DNA of 64,000 bases from a virus. Below, one piece after another: positions 36,149 to 43,276 of this stretch. Positions within the stretch are counted from its first letter, which is position 1, and every line of letters starts with the position of its first letter. The stretch is taken from IMG/VR virus record IMGVR_UViG_3300015360_000041, positions 1-64,000 of that record. One strand, 5' to 3'. Both the position numbers and the translations under genes were made by a program. The notes below the pieces were generated by a model. The model searched no databases. It worked only from the letters and a program-made list of their open reading frames with translations, and was not told the origin of the DNA.

Positions 36149-36300
36149 AGAAATTACAGAAGATATTACACGACAAGATCATGCAGACGTCAGCTTACAT
36201 AAACAGGATAAACGTGTTCGGACATCCGGCGGTTGAGACTGTGGACGGCATAGAAGTATACAAAGATACCGGTAACGTATGTCCGGTGGACTTAAAGTAG
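36145..36300 (+). CDS. Small hypothetical protein coupled to uvsW
   Basis: A 51-aa protein (MKKLQKILHDK...) whose ATG overlaps the uvsW stop as ATGA. The first half is a basic helix and the second half contains a single Cys (NVCPV). Codon use is normal for the phage, unlike uvsW. No function can be given. Confidence 0.5.
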   Translation: MKKLQKILHDKIMQTSAYINRINVFGHPAVETVDGIEVYKDTGNVCPVDLK

Positions 36301-36321
36301 AAACAGCTACACGACAATGTA

Positions 36322-36597
36322 ATGATGAAATGGTTGCCTGTTGTAGAAAAAATGATGGGAACTAGTAATCCGGAAAAGAATGCGATATTTGCCGAATACG
36401 CGCAAGCACAATATGACGCTATGCCCAGTCACGATGTGTTACAATTTTTAACTCCAAAGGTGCAATTAAAGGATTTAGGGTTTTTTCCAAGCAGTCTGAA
36501 AATACTCGCGATGACGCATCTCGATAACGATTTTAACGGCCCGGTTAAACCGCCGGGTATAGACAATGTAGATACAAATGTCGACGACCACTTTTAA
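36322..36597 (+). CDS. Small hypothetical protein
   Basis: A 91-aa protein, helical at the start, with a Pro/Asn/Asp-rich tail (VKPPGIDNVDTNVDD). There are two consecutive Met codons; either may be the start. Function unknown. Confidence 0.5.
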   Translation: MMKWLPVVEKMMGTSNPEKNAIFAEYAQAQYDAMPSHDVLQFLTPKVQLKDLGFFPSSLKILAMTHLDNDFNGPVKPPGIDNVDTNVDDHF

Positions 36598-36626
36598 AAT
36601 AAAACTAAAATGCACATAATTGCATC

Positions 36627-37445
36627 ATGACAGAAAACAAAGACACATCGGATTACAAGATTATAAACATTGTCAGGGATTTCAAGACTTCGTTAGGTGA
36701 TAAGAACACAGTGTTCGCGTTACTGCTGAGGCTGAAACGGTCTCTGGAGTTCAACGGCACTGTCAGTTGGACGAACCTATATACAGAACTCGGTGAGTTC
36801 TACAAAGACTTCAGGCCGTACTACAGCTCAGGTGTTTACACGCCCGACCCGATAAACAAGGACGCGATGACAGAAAAAGACATATTCGTGTTCGGCTCAA
36901 ACACGGAAGGCCGTCACGGTGGCGGTGCTGCCAAAGCGGCGCTTGACCATTACGGAGCCGTATATGGCCAGGCCCGCGGTCTACAGGGCAATTCGTATGC
37001 CATTGTTACCAAAGACCTGAACGTAGGCGAGAGGAGTATCGATGTACTGGAGATTGAGAAAGAGATTAACGCGTTGATCGAATTCGCGTTGGACAATCCA
37101 GACAAGACGTTCTTCGTCACTAAGATTGGTTGCGGCCTGGGAGGATTCGACCTGAAAGACATCGCCCCGCTTTTCTCGAACAAACTGATACCGAACAACA
37201 TTATTCTGCCGGTTGAGTTCGTGTCACCTCAATATTCGCGGTCATATTTTTATTCGGCAAAGAACAAGAAGTTCTTCCACATTAAAAATAATAACCATAT
37301 AATTGTGATCGGTGTCGGTAATACGAAAGAGATTACAGAGGTCAAGATGAATAACATCATAGCTGAACTGCCTGACGATATTACGTCATGCGACAGAGAC
37401 GATTTCATATTGGCATCTGAAGAGGTGTTGAAGGCATTGTACTAG
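36627..37445 (+). CDS. Macro-domain-like phage protein
   Basis: A 272-aa protein. Residues about 85-195 carry a set of motifs found in a phage-associated macro-like family: DIFVFGSNTEGRHGGGAAKA, GLQGNSYAIVTK and FFVTKIGCGLGGF. Macro domains bind ADP-ribose or related nucleotides, and many remove ADP-ribose from proteins or nucleic acids. The Gly-rich loops (HGGGA, GCGLGG) are the expected ligand-binding loops. The first 80 and last 70 residues are unassigned. It is followed closely by a 2H phosphoesterase gene, also a nucleotide-handling enzyme, which suggests a defence or counter-defence context. Confidence 0.65.
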   Translation: MTENKDTSDYKIINIVRDFKTSLGDKNTVFALLLRLKRSLEFNGTVSWTNLYTELGEFYKDFRPYYSSGVYTPDPINKDAMTEKDIFVFGSNTEGRHGGGAAKAALDHYGAVYGQARGLQGNSYAIVTKDLNVGERSIDVLEIEKEINALIEFALDNPDKTFFVTKIGCGLGGFDLKDIAPLFSNKLIPNNIILPVEFVSPQYSRSYFYSAKNKKFFHIKNNNHIIVIGVGNTKEITEVKMNNIIAELPDDITSCDRDDFILASEEVLKALY

Positions 37446-37463
37446 ACCGGAAACTGAGATTGC

Positions 37464-37934
37464 GTGTTAGACATAAAAACTTCCATAGAATTTGACCCAG
37501 CCAACATGACGGCCAAGCACGAGAAACAGTCGGATTGGAAGCGCACTGCACTTTGTCAGATAGACGGAGACATCGACAAGTACTATTCGTGGTTTCTGAA
37601 GAGGCGTTTCGATTTGGAGTTAAACAGGCCAATACGCAAGGCGCACATAACTGTGATAAACGACAGAGTTTTAGATGCGGTGAAATATAACCAGGCCAAG
37701 GAGATATTTGATGGTAAGGAGATAGTGTTTAAGTACGACCCTGCAGAGATTCGCACGAACGGCGAGCACTGGTGGGTCAAGGTGTACAACACTGACATAG
37801 AGGCAATCCGTGAGTTCGCCGGACTACAACGGAAGCCGCATTTCAATTTGCACTTGACGTTGGGTTATGCGAATAACAAGAACATGCACCACTCGGAATA
37901 CATACTGAGGCAGATAATGAAATTTAATTTATAA
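37464..37934 (+). CDS. 2H phosphoesterase (Acb1-like anti-CBASS candidate)
   Basis: A 156-aa protein, GTG start. It has the two His-x-Thr motifs of the 2H fold: HITV (His61, Thr63) and HLTLG (His130, Thr132). The flanking text (DIDKYYSWFLKRRF, then NGEHWWVKVY and FNLHLTLGY) fits the family that includes T4 gp57B, now known as Acb1, which cuts cyclic di- and trinucleotides and stops CBASS signalling. Length (about 155 aa) also fits. RNA-end-processing 2H enzymes are the alternative and would fit the RNA-repair genes further along. It lies 18 bp after the macro-like gene and 18 bp before a VWA gene. Confidence 0.7.
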   Translation: MLDIKTSIEFDPANMTAKHEKQSDWKRTALCQIDGDIDKYYSWFLKRRFDLELNRPIRKAHITVINDRVLDAVKYNQAKEIFDGKEIVFKYDPAEIRTNGEHWWVKVYNTDIEAIREFAGLQRKPHFNLHLTLGYANNKNMHHSEYILRQIMKFNL

Positions 37935-37952
37935 ACCAAAAAATATAACAAA

Positions 37953-38696
37953 ATGGGCACAACAGTAGCATCACCAATCAATCTGAGAAAAGAAATCGTT
38001 AGCCAGGTGGTTAAGGAGAAGGGAATCACCGGCGTTAAGGCGCAAGTCGTTCTAGTCATGGACTATTCCGGTTCTATGGACCACTTGTACAGGTCTGGAT
38101 TTGTTCAACGTGTTATGGAACGACTGGTTCCGATAGCGATGCAGTTCGATGACAACGGCGAGATGGAACTTTACATGTTTCAGAACAATTGCATCAAGCA
38201 CCCGAACAACGTCACTGCGGTGTCGGTTGACGGAATCGTGAAAAGAGAGATTACAGGAAAGTACGATTTCGGCGGCACACAATATGCTCCGGCAATCAGA
38301 TCGATACTGGAGGACTACGTTCCCTCGTCGGTTACCGAAAAGAAAGGTTTTTTCGGTAGTATGTTCGGCGGAAAACCGAACGTCACGGGAAATATTACAG
38401 ACCCGGTGTACGTCATATTTGTCACTGACGGCGACAACTCGGACAAGCCAGCGGCGGAAGCGGCGATAAAGGAAGCGTCAAAATACGGTGTATTCTTCCA
38501 GTTCGTGGGAATCGGTAACGCGTCAATGGCATTCTTGGACAAGCTGGACACCATGCCAGGTCGCGTTCGAGATAATGCTAATTTTTTTCAGGTCAACGAC
38601 TTGGACAAGATTGGTGACAAAGACTTGTACGAGAGATTATTATCCGAATTTCCGTCATGGATTGAAAATGCCAGAAAAGATGGTTTAATAAAATAA
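37953..38696 (+). CDS. TerF/TerY-type von Willebrand A protein
   Basis: A 247-aa VWA-domain protein. It starts with the linker seen before VWA domains of TerF proteins (NLRKEIVSQVVKEKGITGVKA), followed by the metal-binding MIDAS motif DYSGS (37-41), SGFVQRVMERLVPIAMQFDD, the Thr of FGGTQYAP and the Asp of VIFVTDGDNSDK. VWA proteins of the Ter stress-response network act as metal-dependent scaffolds next to TerD-, TerC- and TelA-type proteins. TerC and TelA genes lie about 21-24 kb downstream in this window. The gene follows a 2H phosphoesterase gene. Confidence 0.85.
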   Translation: MGTTVASPINLRKEIVSQVVKEKGITGVKAQVVLVMDYSGSMDHLYRSGFVQRVMERLVPIAMQFDDNGEMELYMFQNNCIKHPNNVTAVSVDGIVKREITGKYDFGGTQYAPAIRSILEDYVPSSVTEKKGFFGSMFGGKPNVTGNITDPVYVIFVTDGDNSDKPAAEAAIKEASKYGVFFQFVGIGNASMAFLDKLDTMPGRVRDNANFFQVNDLDKIGDKDLYERLLSEFPSWIENARKDGLIK

Positions 38697-38719
38697 TAAT
38701 ATCAATTAAAAATACAGAC

Positions 38720-39517
38720 ATGAATACAAAGGAATTAAATAATCCCATATCGTATACGTCGTTAAACACATTAGCAAATAAAAATCTGTGTGTGATTAAG
38801 TATATAAAGGAAGGTCACTCTCCGTTATTGTCTATGACAGTTGGCGACTATTATATTGCCGAAAAGACGGTAAATGATGAAGGCACACTGATATATAAAT
38901 TACTGAACAATGATATTATGGACCGTAAAGGCACAGAACCGATACGAGTTTATAGATGTGTTAATGGCGTCGATAGATTTGCCGAGTACGAGATTAAAGG
39001 ATGGATTGAAGAGAACAATCTCGAACATGCAACTGACGTTAATTTATGTCCGTTGATTACTGTTACTGGTCGAGTGTATGGGTTTATTAACCCATTAACG
39101 GACGGGGTAAAACGAGTGCTAGACAAAAGCCACAGTGTGTGGCATGTAGGCATGTCTGTTGATATTTATAAAAAGAATTTACAAGGCAGACCAGGATACC
39201 AGGTACTGTCTGACAATACGTTCGGAAAGGTCGACACTACATGTGATGTTTTCAAAGATGTCCGCCATAATAATAGCCCGTTGAGTGATATGTTAAAACA
39301 GAATTACTCGACACTGAAAGCTGGTCACAGGATCATGGTAAATTCTGTATATGGTCGTTCGTACGGCAATGATCCATCCACATTCGATCATAACACATAT
39401 ATCTCTGACTCTGACGACGAACGAGAGCGCAGAATAAATCACGACAACGCCCCGATACAGAGACACGTTTGCGACGAAAGTATAGGACTAAATGTAGAGT
39501 ATTTACTGATTAAATAA
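38720..39517 (+). CDS. Hypothetical protein
   Basis: A 265-aa protein of mixed composition with A/T-rich codons and no recognised domain. It lies 23 bp after the VWA gene and 19 bp before a small helical protein, so it may belong to the same transcript and process. The C-terminal 40 residues are strongly charged (DSDDERERRINHD). Function unknown. Confidence 0.55.
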   Translation: MNTKELNNPISYTSLNTLANKNLCVIKYIKEGHSPLLSMTVGDYYIAEKTVNDEGTLIYKLLNNDIMDRKGTEPIRVYRCVNGVDRFAEYEIKGWIEENNLEHATDVNLCPLITVTGRVYGFINPLTDGVKRVLDKSHSVWHVGMSVDIYKKNLQGRPGYQVLSDNTFGKVDTTCDVFKDVRHNNSPLSDMLKQNYSTLKAGHRIMVNSVYGRSYGNDPSTFDHNTYISDSDDERERRINHDNAPIQRHVCDESIGLNVEYLLIK

Positions 39518-39536
39518 CAAATAAAAACAAATAAAA

Positions 39537-39821
39537 ATGAAAACAAAAGAGAAAACACAGAAGTTAATCGACATCTTACGTAACGCTAAGGATTCGAACG
39601 AAGAGACAGCATTGGTCGCACAGTCGGCTCAGGCGAGTATAAACACGCAGCAGGAGATTCTGAACTTACAAGGACAGATTAACCAACAGAATGCGGTAAT
39701 CAGTTTGGCAATACAGGCACCGAGTTTTTCGGCGGCCAAGGTTTACGCGGCGCGCAGAGACATGGAGCTCTTAGAAGTGAAATTAGCCGGTATCCAGGGT
39801 ATTTTCGCAGAGCTGTTTTAA
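39537..39821 (+). CDS. Small helical protein
   Basis: A 94-aa, almost fully helical protein with Gln/Ala-rich coiled-coil pattern (about 30-70). It is the last gene before a strong terminator. No function recognised. Confidence 0.6.
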   Translation: MKTKEKTQKLIDILRNAKDSNEETALVAQSAQASINTQQEILNLQGQINQQNAVISLAIQAPSFSAAKVYAARRDMELLEVKLAGIQGIFAELF

Positions 39822-39838
39822 TATAATTTCGGATTAAA

Positions 39839-39868
39839 AAAAGAGGGACCCAGTCAGGTCCCTCTTTT
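39839..39868 (+). terminator. Intrinsic terminator
   Basis: A 12-bp stem (AAAAGAGGGACC / GGTCCCTCTTTT) with a 6-nt loop. It closes the unit that includes the VWA gene. Confidence 0.88.
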
Positions 39869-39894
39869 AATATATAAAGATAAAGGATTAAGAT

Positions 39895-40254
39895 ATGCAA
39901 CTAATTGATAATAAGATAAAGCTGAAAGACTACATACAGGTAGACATGAAAGACCCGAATTTCGACGATACTGATAATGCCGAAGTGACAGTAGAAGTAA
40001 CGTTCTCTGTGGACGTCGCAAATCAGGGTATAGTTTTTGAAGTATACGACATAAAATCTGTCACTTGGTCTTATACCGGGGTGACGTTCACTGACGACGA
40101 AAACGAGACTAGTGATATTACAGGCGCTTCTGACGACACGTGGACGGTGAACACGACGAAGTCCAAGACAAAAGATGAGAACTATGGGCTTTACCTGTCT
40201 GATGTGTATGTCAACATTGCGAATAAAGTTATAGACATAAATTTTGAGTGTTAA
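39895..40254 (+). CDS. Hypothetical acidic beta-rich protein
   Basis: A 119-aa acidic protein with alternating strands (VEVTFSVDVANQGIVFEVYD) and no recognised domain. It begins just after the terminator at 39839, so it starts a new unit. Function unknown. Confidence 0.55.
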   Translation: MQLIDNKIKLKDYIQVDMKDPNFDDTDNAEVTVEVTFSVDVANQGIVFEVYDIKSVTWSYTGVTFTDDENETSDITGASDDTWTVNTTKSKTKDENYGLYLSDVYVNIANKVIDINFEC

Positions 40255-40276
40255 TTATTATTCATGATATTGTATA

Positions 40277-40597
40277 ATGAAAATAAGTTTTGACGTGGAC
40301 GGAACACTGTTGTTAGTCGGCCAGTTCGTGGATAGGTTCCAGCGATTCGGCGACGACGTGTACATTGTTACATCTAGAGACGGCGGGAAACCGAATCTCG
40401 ATTTGCTAGAGCTGGCGTCAAAACTTAACATAGCACATGATAAGATACATTATACTAACAACCAATTGAAATTAGACAAGCTCGAAGAACTCGGGATTGA
40501 ATTTCACTTCGACGACGACGTCATCGAGGTCGACGAGATTAACAGGTACTCGACGACATGCAAGGCGCTAGCTGTTAATTTCAAACACATATACTGA
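40277..40597 (+). CDS. HAD-like hydrolase, small
   Basis: A 106-aa protein with the HAD nucleophile motif SFDVDGTLL at its start, a second motif VTSRDGG and the acidic pair in HFDDDVIEVDE near the end. This is a cap-less minimal HAD fold as in phage 5'-nucleotidases or polynucleotide 3'-phosphatases. Substrate unknown. It is preceded by TATTGTATA-type sequence next to the ATG. Confidence 0.65.
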   Translation: MKISFDVDGTLLLVGQFVDRFQRFGDDVYIVTSRDGGKPNLDLLELASKLNIAHDKIHYTNNQLKLDKLEELGIEFHFDDDVIEVDEINRYSTTCKALAVNFKHIY

Positions 40598-40710
40598 TAT
40601 GAGTGACATTTTTTTTTGAACGAGACTGACGTGTGTTGCTAATCGACACAAGTTTAATTTGCTAAATTTTAAAACTTTCTTCAAAAAAAAACGTATAAAT
40701 ATTATAAATT

Positions 40711-41052
40711 ATGAAAGACAATCACATAAATCACAGGGATACACAGTTTATCGTATGGATTAAAAAAATTTTCACAAAGCCAAGGCATGTAATGGCCGGC
40801 GACCTCGGTATATATCACTACATATGGGGGTGTGACACGTTCCACGAGGACAGTCACGGGTTGAAGTACGACGTGTACGCGAAGATAAAGTCGTTGGATG
40901 TCTACGAGACTCTGATAGAGATTGAGGCCATCGACATCAAGATAAACGACTCGGCCAGCACAGAGATACAGAACATCATAAAGAACAATTTCCCTAAGTA
41001 CGTCAACCCCAAATACGTCAAATGGCAATTGAAATCGACACAGCAAAAGTAG
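40711..41052 (+). CDS. Hypothetical protein
   Basis: A 113-aa protein with no recognised domain, with strand-rich middle and basic end. It is preceded by about 110 bp without a gene that is A/T-rich. Function unknown. Confidence 0.5.
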   Translation: MKDNHINHRDTQFIVWIKKIFTKPRHVMAGDLGIYHYIWGCDTFHEDSHGLKYDVYAKIKSLDVYETLIEIEAIDIKINDSASTEIQNIIKNNFPKYVNPKYVKWQLKSTQQK

Positions 41053-41144
41053 AGATTATATCGGGACACGACAGATACCTAGAAGTCAAGCACCACGGGT
41101 ATAATAAATTATTAAAAATAAAAACACAGAGATTATGGGATTAA
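41022..41144 (+). CDS. Possible 40-aa protein overlapping DHFR start
   Basis: A short ORF (MAIEIDTAKVEIISGHDRYL...) that overlaps the previous gene by 31 nt and the DHFR gene by 10 nt. It could link translation of the two. It is basic and strand-rich. Weak support. Confidence 0.3.
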   Translation: MAIEIDTAKVEIISGHDRYLEVKHHGYNKLLKIKTQRLWD

Positions 41145-41659
41145 AGATTAAACTTATGATAGCGGTCGACCGCAACGGTGTGATGGGCGACAAGAACACG
41201 CTTCCGTGGAAACTGAGCGACGACTTGAAGCAGTTCAAGAAAGAGACGGTAGGTTCGCCATTGATAATGGGTTCTAACACGTTCAAGTCGCTTCCAGGCA
41301 TTCTGCCAGGCCGAGAGCACTTGGTGTTGTCAACGACGATGTACGGCGACAACGACAAGTCAGTGTTCACGAGCATGAAGAACGCGTTGGATTACCTGAG
41401 TGATTCCGGATGCGAGAAAGTGTACGTCATAGGCGGCGCCAACGTCGTGAAACAATTTGCATCGATGAACATGTTTGACGAGTTAATAATAACCCACGTC
41501 GAGTGCGCCATAAAGGGCGACACCATACTAGACCTTGACGAAGACTTAGGTTTGGAGAACTGGCACATGTACAAGTCTGATGTTTATGAACAGTCCGACA
41601 AGAACCAGTACGGGTTCATAGTGAACCGGTATTTAAAGAAGAAAAAAAGATTCTACTAA
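41135..41659 (+). CDS. Dihydrofolate reductase
   Basis: A 174-aa DHFR. Visible are the N-terminal strand and Met20-like loop (MIAVDRNGVMGDKNTLPW), the acidic residue of DDLKQFKKET, the NADPH-binding IMGSNTFKSLPGILPGR and VYVIGGANVVKQF (GGxxxxxxF). It reduces dihydrofolate to tetrahydrofolate, needed for thymidylate synthesis; a thymidylate synthase is not in this window. In T4 the gene is frd. The next gene overlaps its stop (TAATG). Confidence 0.93.
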   Translation: MGLKIKLMIAVDRNGVMGDKNTLPWKLSDDLKQFKKETVGSPLIMGSNTFKSLPGILPGREHLVLSTTMYGDNDKSVFTSMKNALDYLSDSGCEKVYVIGGANVVKQFASMNMFDELIITHVECAIKGDTILDLDEDLGLENWHMYKSDVYEQSDKNQYGFIVNRYLKKKKRFY

Positions 41660-41925
41660 TGAACAAGATAACATCAATAAATTACGAGAACTTCTACGAC
41701 AATCTTGAGTGCAAGATATTAGAGACATACGGTTACACTAATATGTTGACGGCATACCCAGAATATGTAAGCAAACACGGACTGGACGCATTGGAATACG
41801 ACGCTAAATCTCTCGACAAGGTAAGACTGCTCAAAAATGAAACGCTCACACTCGACACTTACATGATATGTGCATACCTGCGCGACATCGAGAACGAGAT
41901 AACAAGGGTGTTAAATAATATTTAG
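41659..41925 (+). CDS. Small hypothetical protein coupled to DHFR
   Basis: An 88-aa helical protein whose ATG overlaps the DHFR stop. No recognised domain. The coupling suggests co-expression with DHFR, but no shared function can be shown. Confidence 0.55.
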   Translation: MNKITSINYENFYDNLECKILETYGYTNMLTAYPEYVSKHGLDALEYDAKSLDKVRLLKNETLTLDTYMICAYLRDIENEITRVLNNI

Positions 41926-42015
41926 TACAAGTTTGTGCGGAATATATACAACACAGTTTTTTAAAAAATATATGCCCAATAGGTTAGGCGCGCAACATAT
42001 AATAAACCAAAAAAC

Positions 42016-42372
42016 ATGGCAAAACAAGAAAAATCTATAGACCTTAGAAAAGAAAAGACCGACGAATTTTCTGACACGGTAAATCCTGTGCCCGCAGATG
42101 CTATGCATTCTGCGTTAGCCGTGCAGAACGCGCTGATTGACGAGACCCGAGTGCCCAAGAAACTGCCAGCACTAAAGCAAGGCGAGAAGCAGATTTGCGT
42201 AATAATATACCTGAAGCTGATAAACGGCGATGATGATTTCGTTGAGACATTGACGTTGAACATGGTTTCACAGATCAACGCCGTGATATGTAATACGAAC
42301 AAGCACACCAAGACGCCGGGCGGGTACACCGTTAATAAAGTTAAATTAAACACCGAAATAATATGCAGATAA
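42016..42372 (+). CDS. Hypothetical protein
   Basis: A 118-aa protein with a charged, probably disordered first 40 residues and an alpha/beta C-terminal domain (QICVIIYLKLINGDDDFVE). Not recognised. Overlaps the next gene by 10 nt. Confidence 0.55.
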   Translation: MAKQEKSIDLRKEKTDEFSDTVNPVPADAMHSALAVQNALIDETRVPKKLPALKQGEKQICVIIYLKLINGDDDFVETLTLNMVSQINAVICNTNKHTKTPGGYTVNKVKLNTEIICR

Positions 42373-42608
42373 AAATGAACGAGATTTATGTCAATTTAGA
42401 TATTTGTGAATGTCATGAGATATTCGATAAACACTCATACTGTAGTGCCGAGTCATGTATAACGGCCGGTGTGACCGAAATACTTTATGACCAGGAGTCC
42501 GGTGATATATTGGCGACAGTACAAAATGGCGAATTCCTCACGCTAGACGAGAAATATACGAGCGAAAATATAAAAACTTTCACGAATATTTCCGAATTAC
42601 GAAAATAA
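42363..42608 (+). CDS. Small hypothetical protein
   Basis: An 81-aa protein with three Cys in the first third (DICECHE, YCSAES, SCITAG), so zinc binding is possible. An internal Met at residue 5 (position 42375) is an alternative start. It is the last gene before the tRNA leader region. Confidence 0.5.
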   Translation: MQIKMNEIYVNLDICECHEIFDKHSYCSAESCITAGVTEILYDQESGDILATVQNGEFLTLDEKYTSENIKTFTNISELRK

Positions 42609-42612
42609 TTCG

Positions 42613-42620
42613 TATATTTG
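42613..42620 (+). promoter_or_regulatory. TATATTTG -7 element upstream of the tRNA leader
   Basis: TATATTTG matches TAnnTTTG and is followed after 4 nt by ATG-ATC-TAA at 42625. The same element-to-ATG spacing occurs at four gene starts. Transcription would start near 42625, 49 nt before the leader ORF. Confidence 0.55.
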
Positions 42621-42673
42621 CGTTATGATCTAAAAACAGATTAAACTTTTTTACTATATAATATATAATTAAT

Positions 42674-42760
42674 ATGAAAACAACTAGCAATATATCACGC
42701 CGCTCGAGTTCGTCAAGACGAAGCGGATATGTATTGCCTGGATGTGGACGTATGAAGTAA
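42674..42760 (+). CDS. Ser/Arg-rich leader peptide (28 aa) upstream of Ser/Arg tRNA genes
   Basis: A 28-aa ORF with seven Ser and five Arg; nine of the ten residues 8-17 are Ser or Arg apart from none other (ISRRSSSSRRS). The codons are TCA, TCG, AGC, AGT, CGC, CGA and AGA, all readable by the four tRNAs encoded just downstream (anticodons TGA, GCT, TCT, ACG). A hairpin TTCGTC/GACGAA lies within the Ser/Arg codons. The ORF is followed after 27 bp by an intrinsic terminator. This is the layout of a leader peptide that controls attenuation. A small basic protein with its own role is the alternative. Confidence 0.55.
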   Translation: MKTTSNISRRSSSSRRSGYVLPGCGRMK

Positions 42761-42797
42761 TTAGAAATACTATCATTTGTTTTTTTTAAACCCAGGC
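42736..42797 (+). promoter_or_regulatory. Possible antiterminator pairing
   Basis: GCCTGG at 42736-42741, just after the Ser/Arg codons of the leader ORF, is complementary to CCAGGC at 42792-42797, in the 5' arm of the terminator. The two structures exclude each other. A ribosome stalled on the early Ser/Arg codons would leave GCCTGG free to pair and prevent the terminator. Confidence 0.45.
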
Positions 42798-42816
42798 CGA
42801 AACGTCTGGGTTTTTT
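42788..42816 (+). terminator. Intrinsic terminator between leader ORF and tRNA genes
   Basis: An 8-bp stem (AAACCCAG / CTGGGTTT) followed by a T-tract, 59 bp before the first tRNA gene. Confidence 0.8.
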
Positions 42817-42874
42817 ATTTTATAGCAGTTTACATGAGCAACGTTCTGAAAATTAAAAATTGGAGCTCGACATT

Positions 42875-42964
42875 GGAAGGTGTAGCAGTCTCATGGAGAG
42901 GCGATTAGTTTTGAAAACTAAACAGCGGGTAATGCCGCTCGGGGGTCGGGTCCTCCACTTTCCG
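42875..42964 (+). tRNA. tRNA-Ser (TGA)
   Basis: Seven-pair acceptor stem (GGAAGGT / ACTTTCC, one G-T), anticodon stem TTAGT/ACTAA with loop TTTGAAA giving anticodon TGA, a long variable arm (class II, as in serine tRNAs) and a T-arm. The D-stem is weak. The 3' CCA is not encoded. Confidence 0.82.
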
Positions 42965-42983
42965 CAGTGAACATGATTGTAAT

Positions 42984-43056
42984 GCAGACATGGTGTAAGT
43001 GGAAACACGTTGGGATTCTAACCCAAAGACTCTGAGTTCGAATCTTGGTGTCTGCG
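42984..43056 (+). tRNA. tRNA-Arg (TCT)
   Basis: Perfect acceptor stem GCAGACA / TGTCTGC, D-arm GTGT/ACAC, anticodon stem TTGGG/CCCAA with loop ATTCTAA (anticodon TCT), and T-arm with TTCGAAT loop. No encoded CCA. Confidence 0.92.
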
Positions 43057-43095
43057 CAAGATTTTCGTATTAGATTACAAATACGATTGAGTAAT

Positions 43096-43181
43096 GGAAA
43101 AGCCAACTGTTGGGGAAACAGACTTGCCTGCTAAGCAACGTGTCCGGGAAACCGGATTGGGGTCGGAACCCAGGTTTTCCG
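43096..43181 (+). tRNA. tRNA-Ser (GCT)
   Basis: Acceptor stem GGAAAAG with GTTTTCC (six pairs, last position mismatched), anticodon stem TTGC/GCAA with loop CTGCTAA (anticodon GCT), long variable arm with TCCGG/CCGGA stem, and T-arm. Class II serine tRNA. No encoded CCA. Confidence 0.87.
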
Positions 43182-43190
43182 CGTGAATAT

Positions 43191-43261
43191 GTGTCTATAG
43201 TTTAATGGAAGAACGGAAGAATACGAATCTTTTGGTCTGGGTTCGAATCCTAGTTGACACA
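43191..43261 (+). tRNA. tRNA-Arg (ACG)
   Basis: Acceptor stem GTGTCTA / TTGACAC with one T-T mismatch, D-arm with TAGTTTAATGGAAGAA, anticodon loop ATACGAA (anticodon ACG), and T-arm CTGGG/CCTAG with TTCGAAT loop. An ACG anticodon normally needs A34-to-inosine editing to read CGC and CGA. Confidence 0.87.
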
Positions 43262-43276
43262 CAATAAAACATAAAA

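Noticed and set aside
20320-40699. TATAAATA sequences resembling T4 late promoters at 20320, 26643, 33303 and 40692
   Set aside because: They lie within A/T-rich start regions a few bases to a few dozen bases before ATG codons, where such strings are expected. The sigma factor here is RpoD-like, not gp55-like, so a T4 late promoter claim is not supported.
42834-42908. A 24-aa ORF (MSNVLKIKNWSS...) just after the leader terminator
   Set aside because: It runs into the tRNA-Ser(TGA) gene and would need translation through the tRNA acceptor and D-arm. The tRNA is the better explanation.
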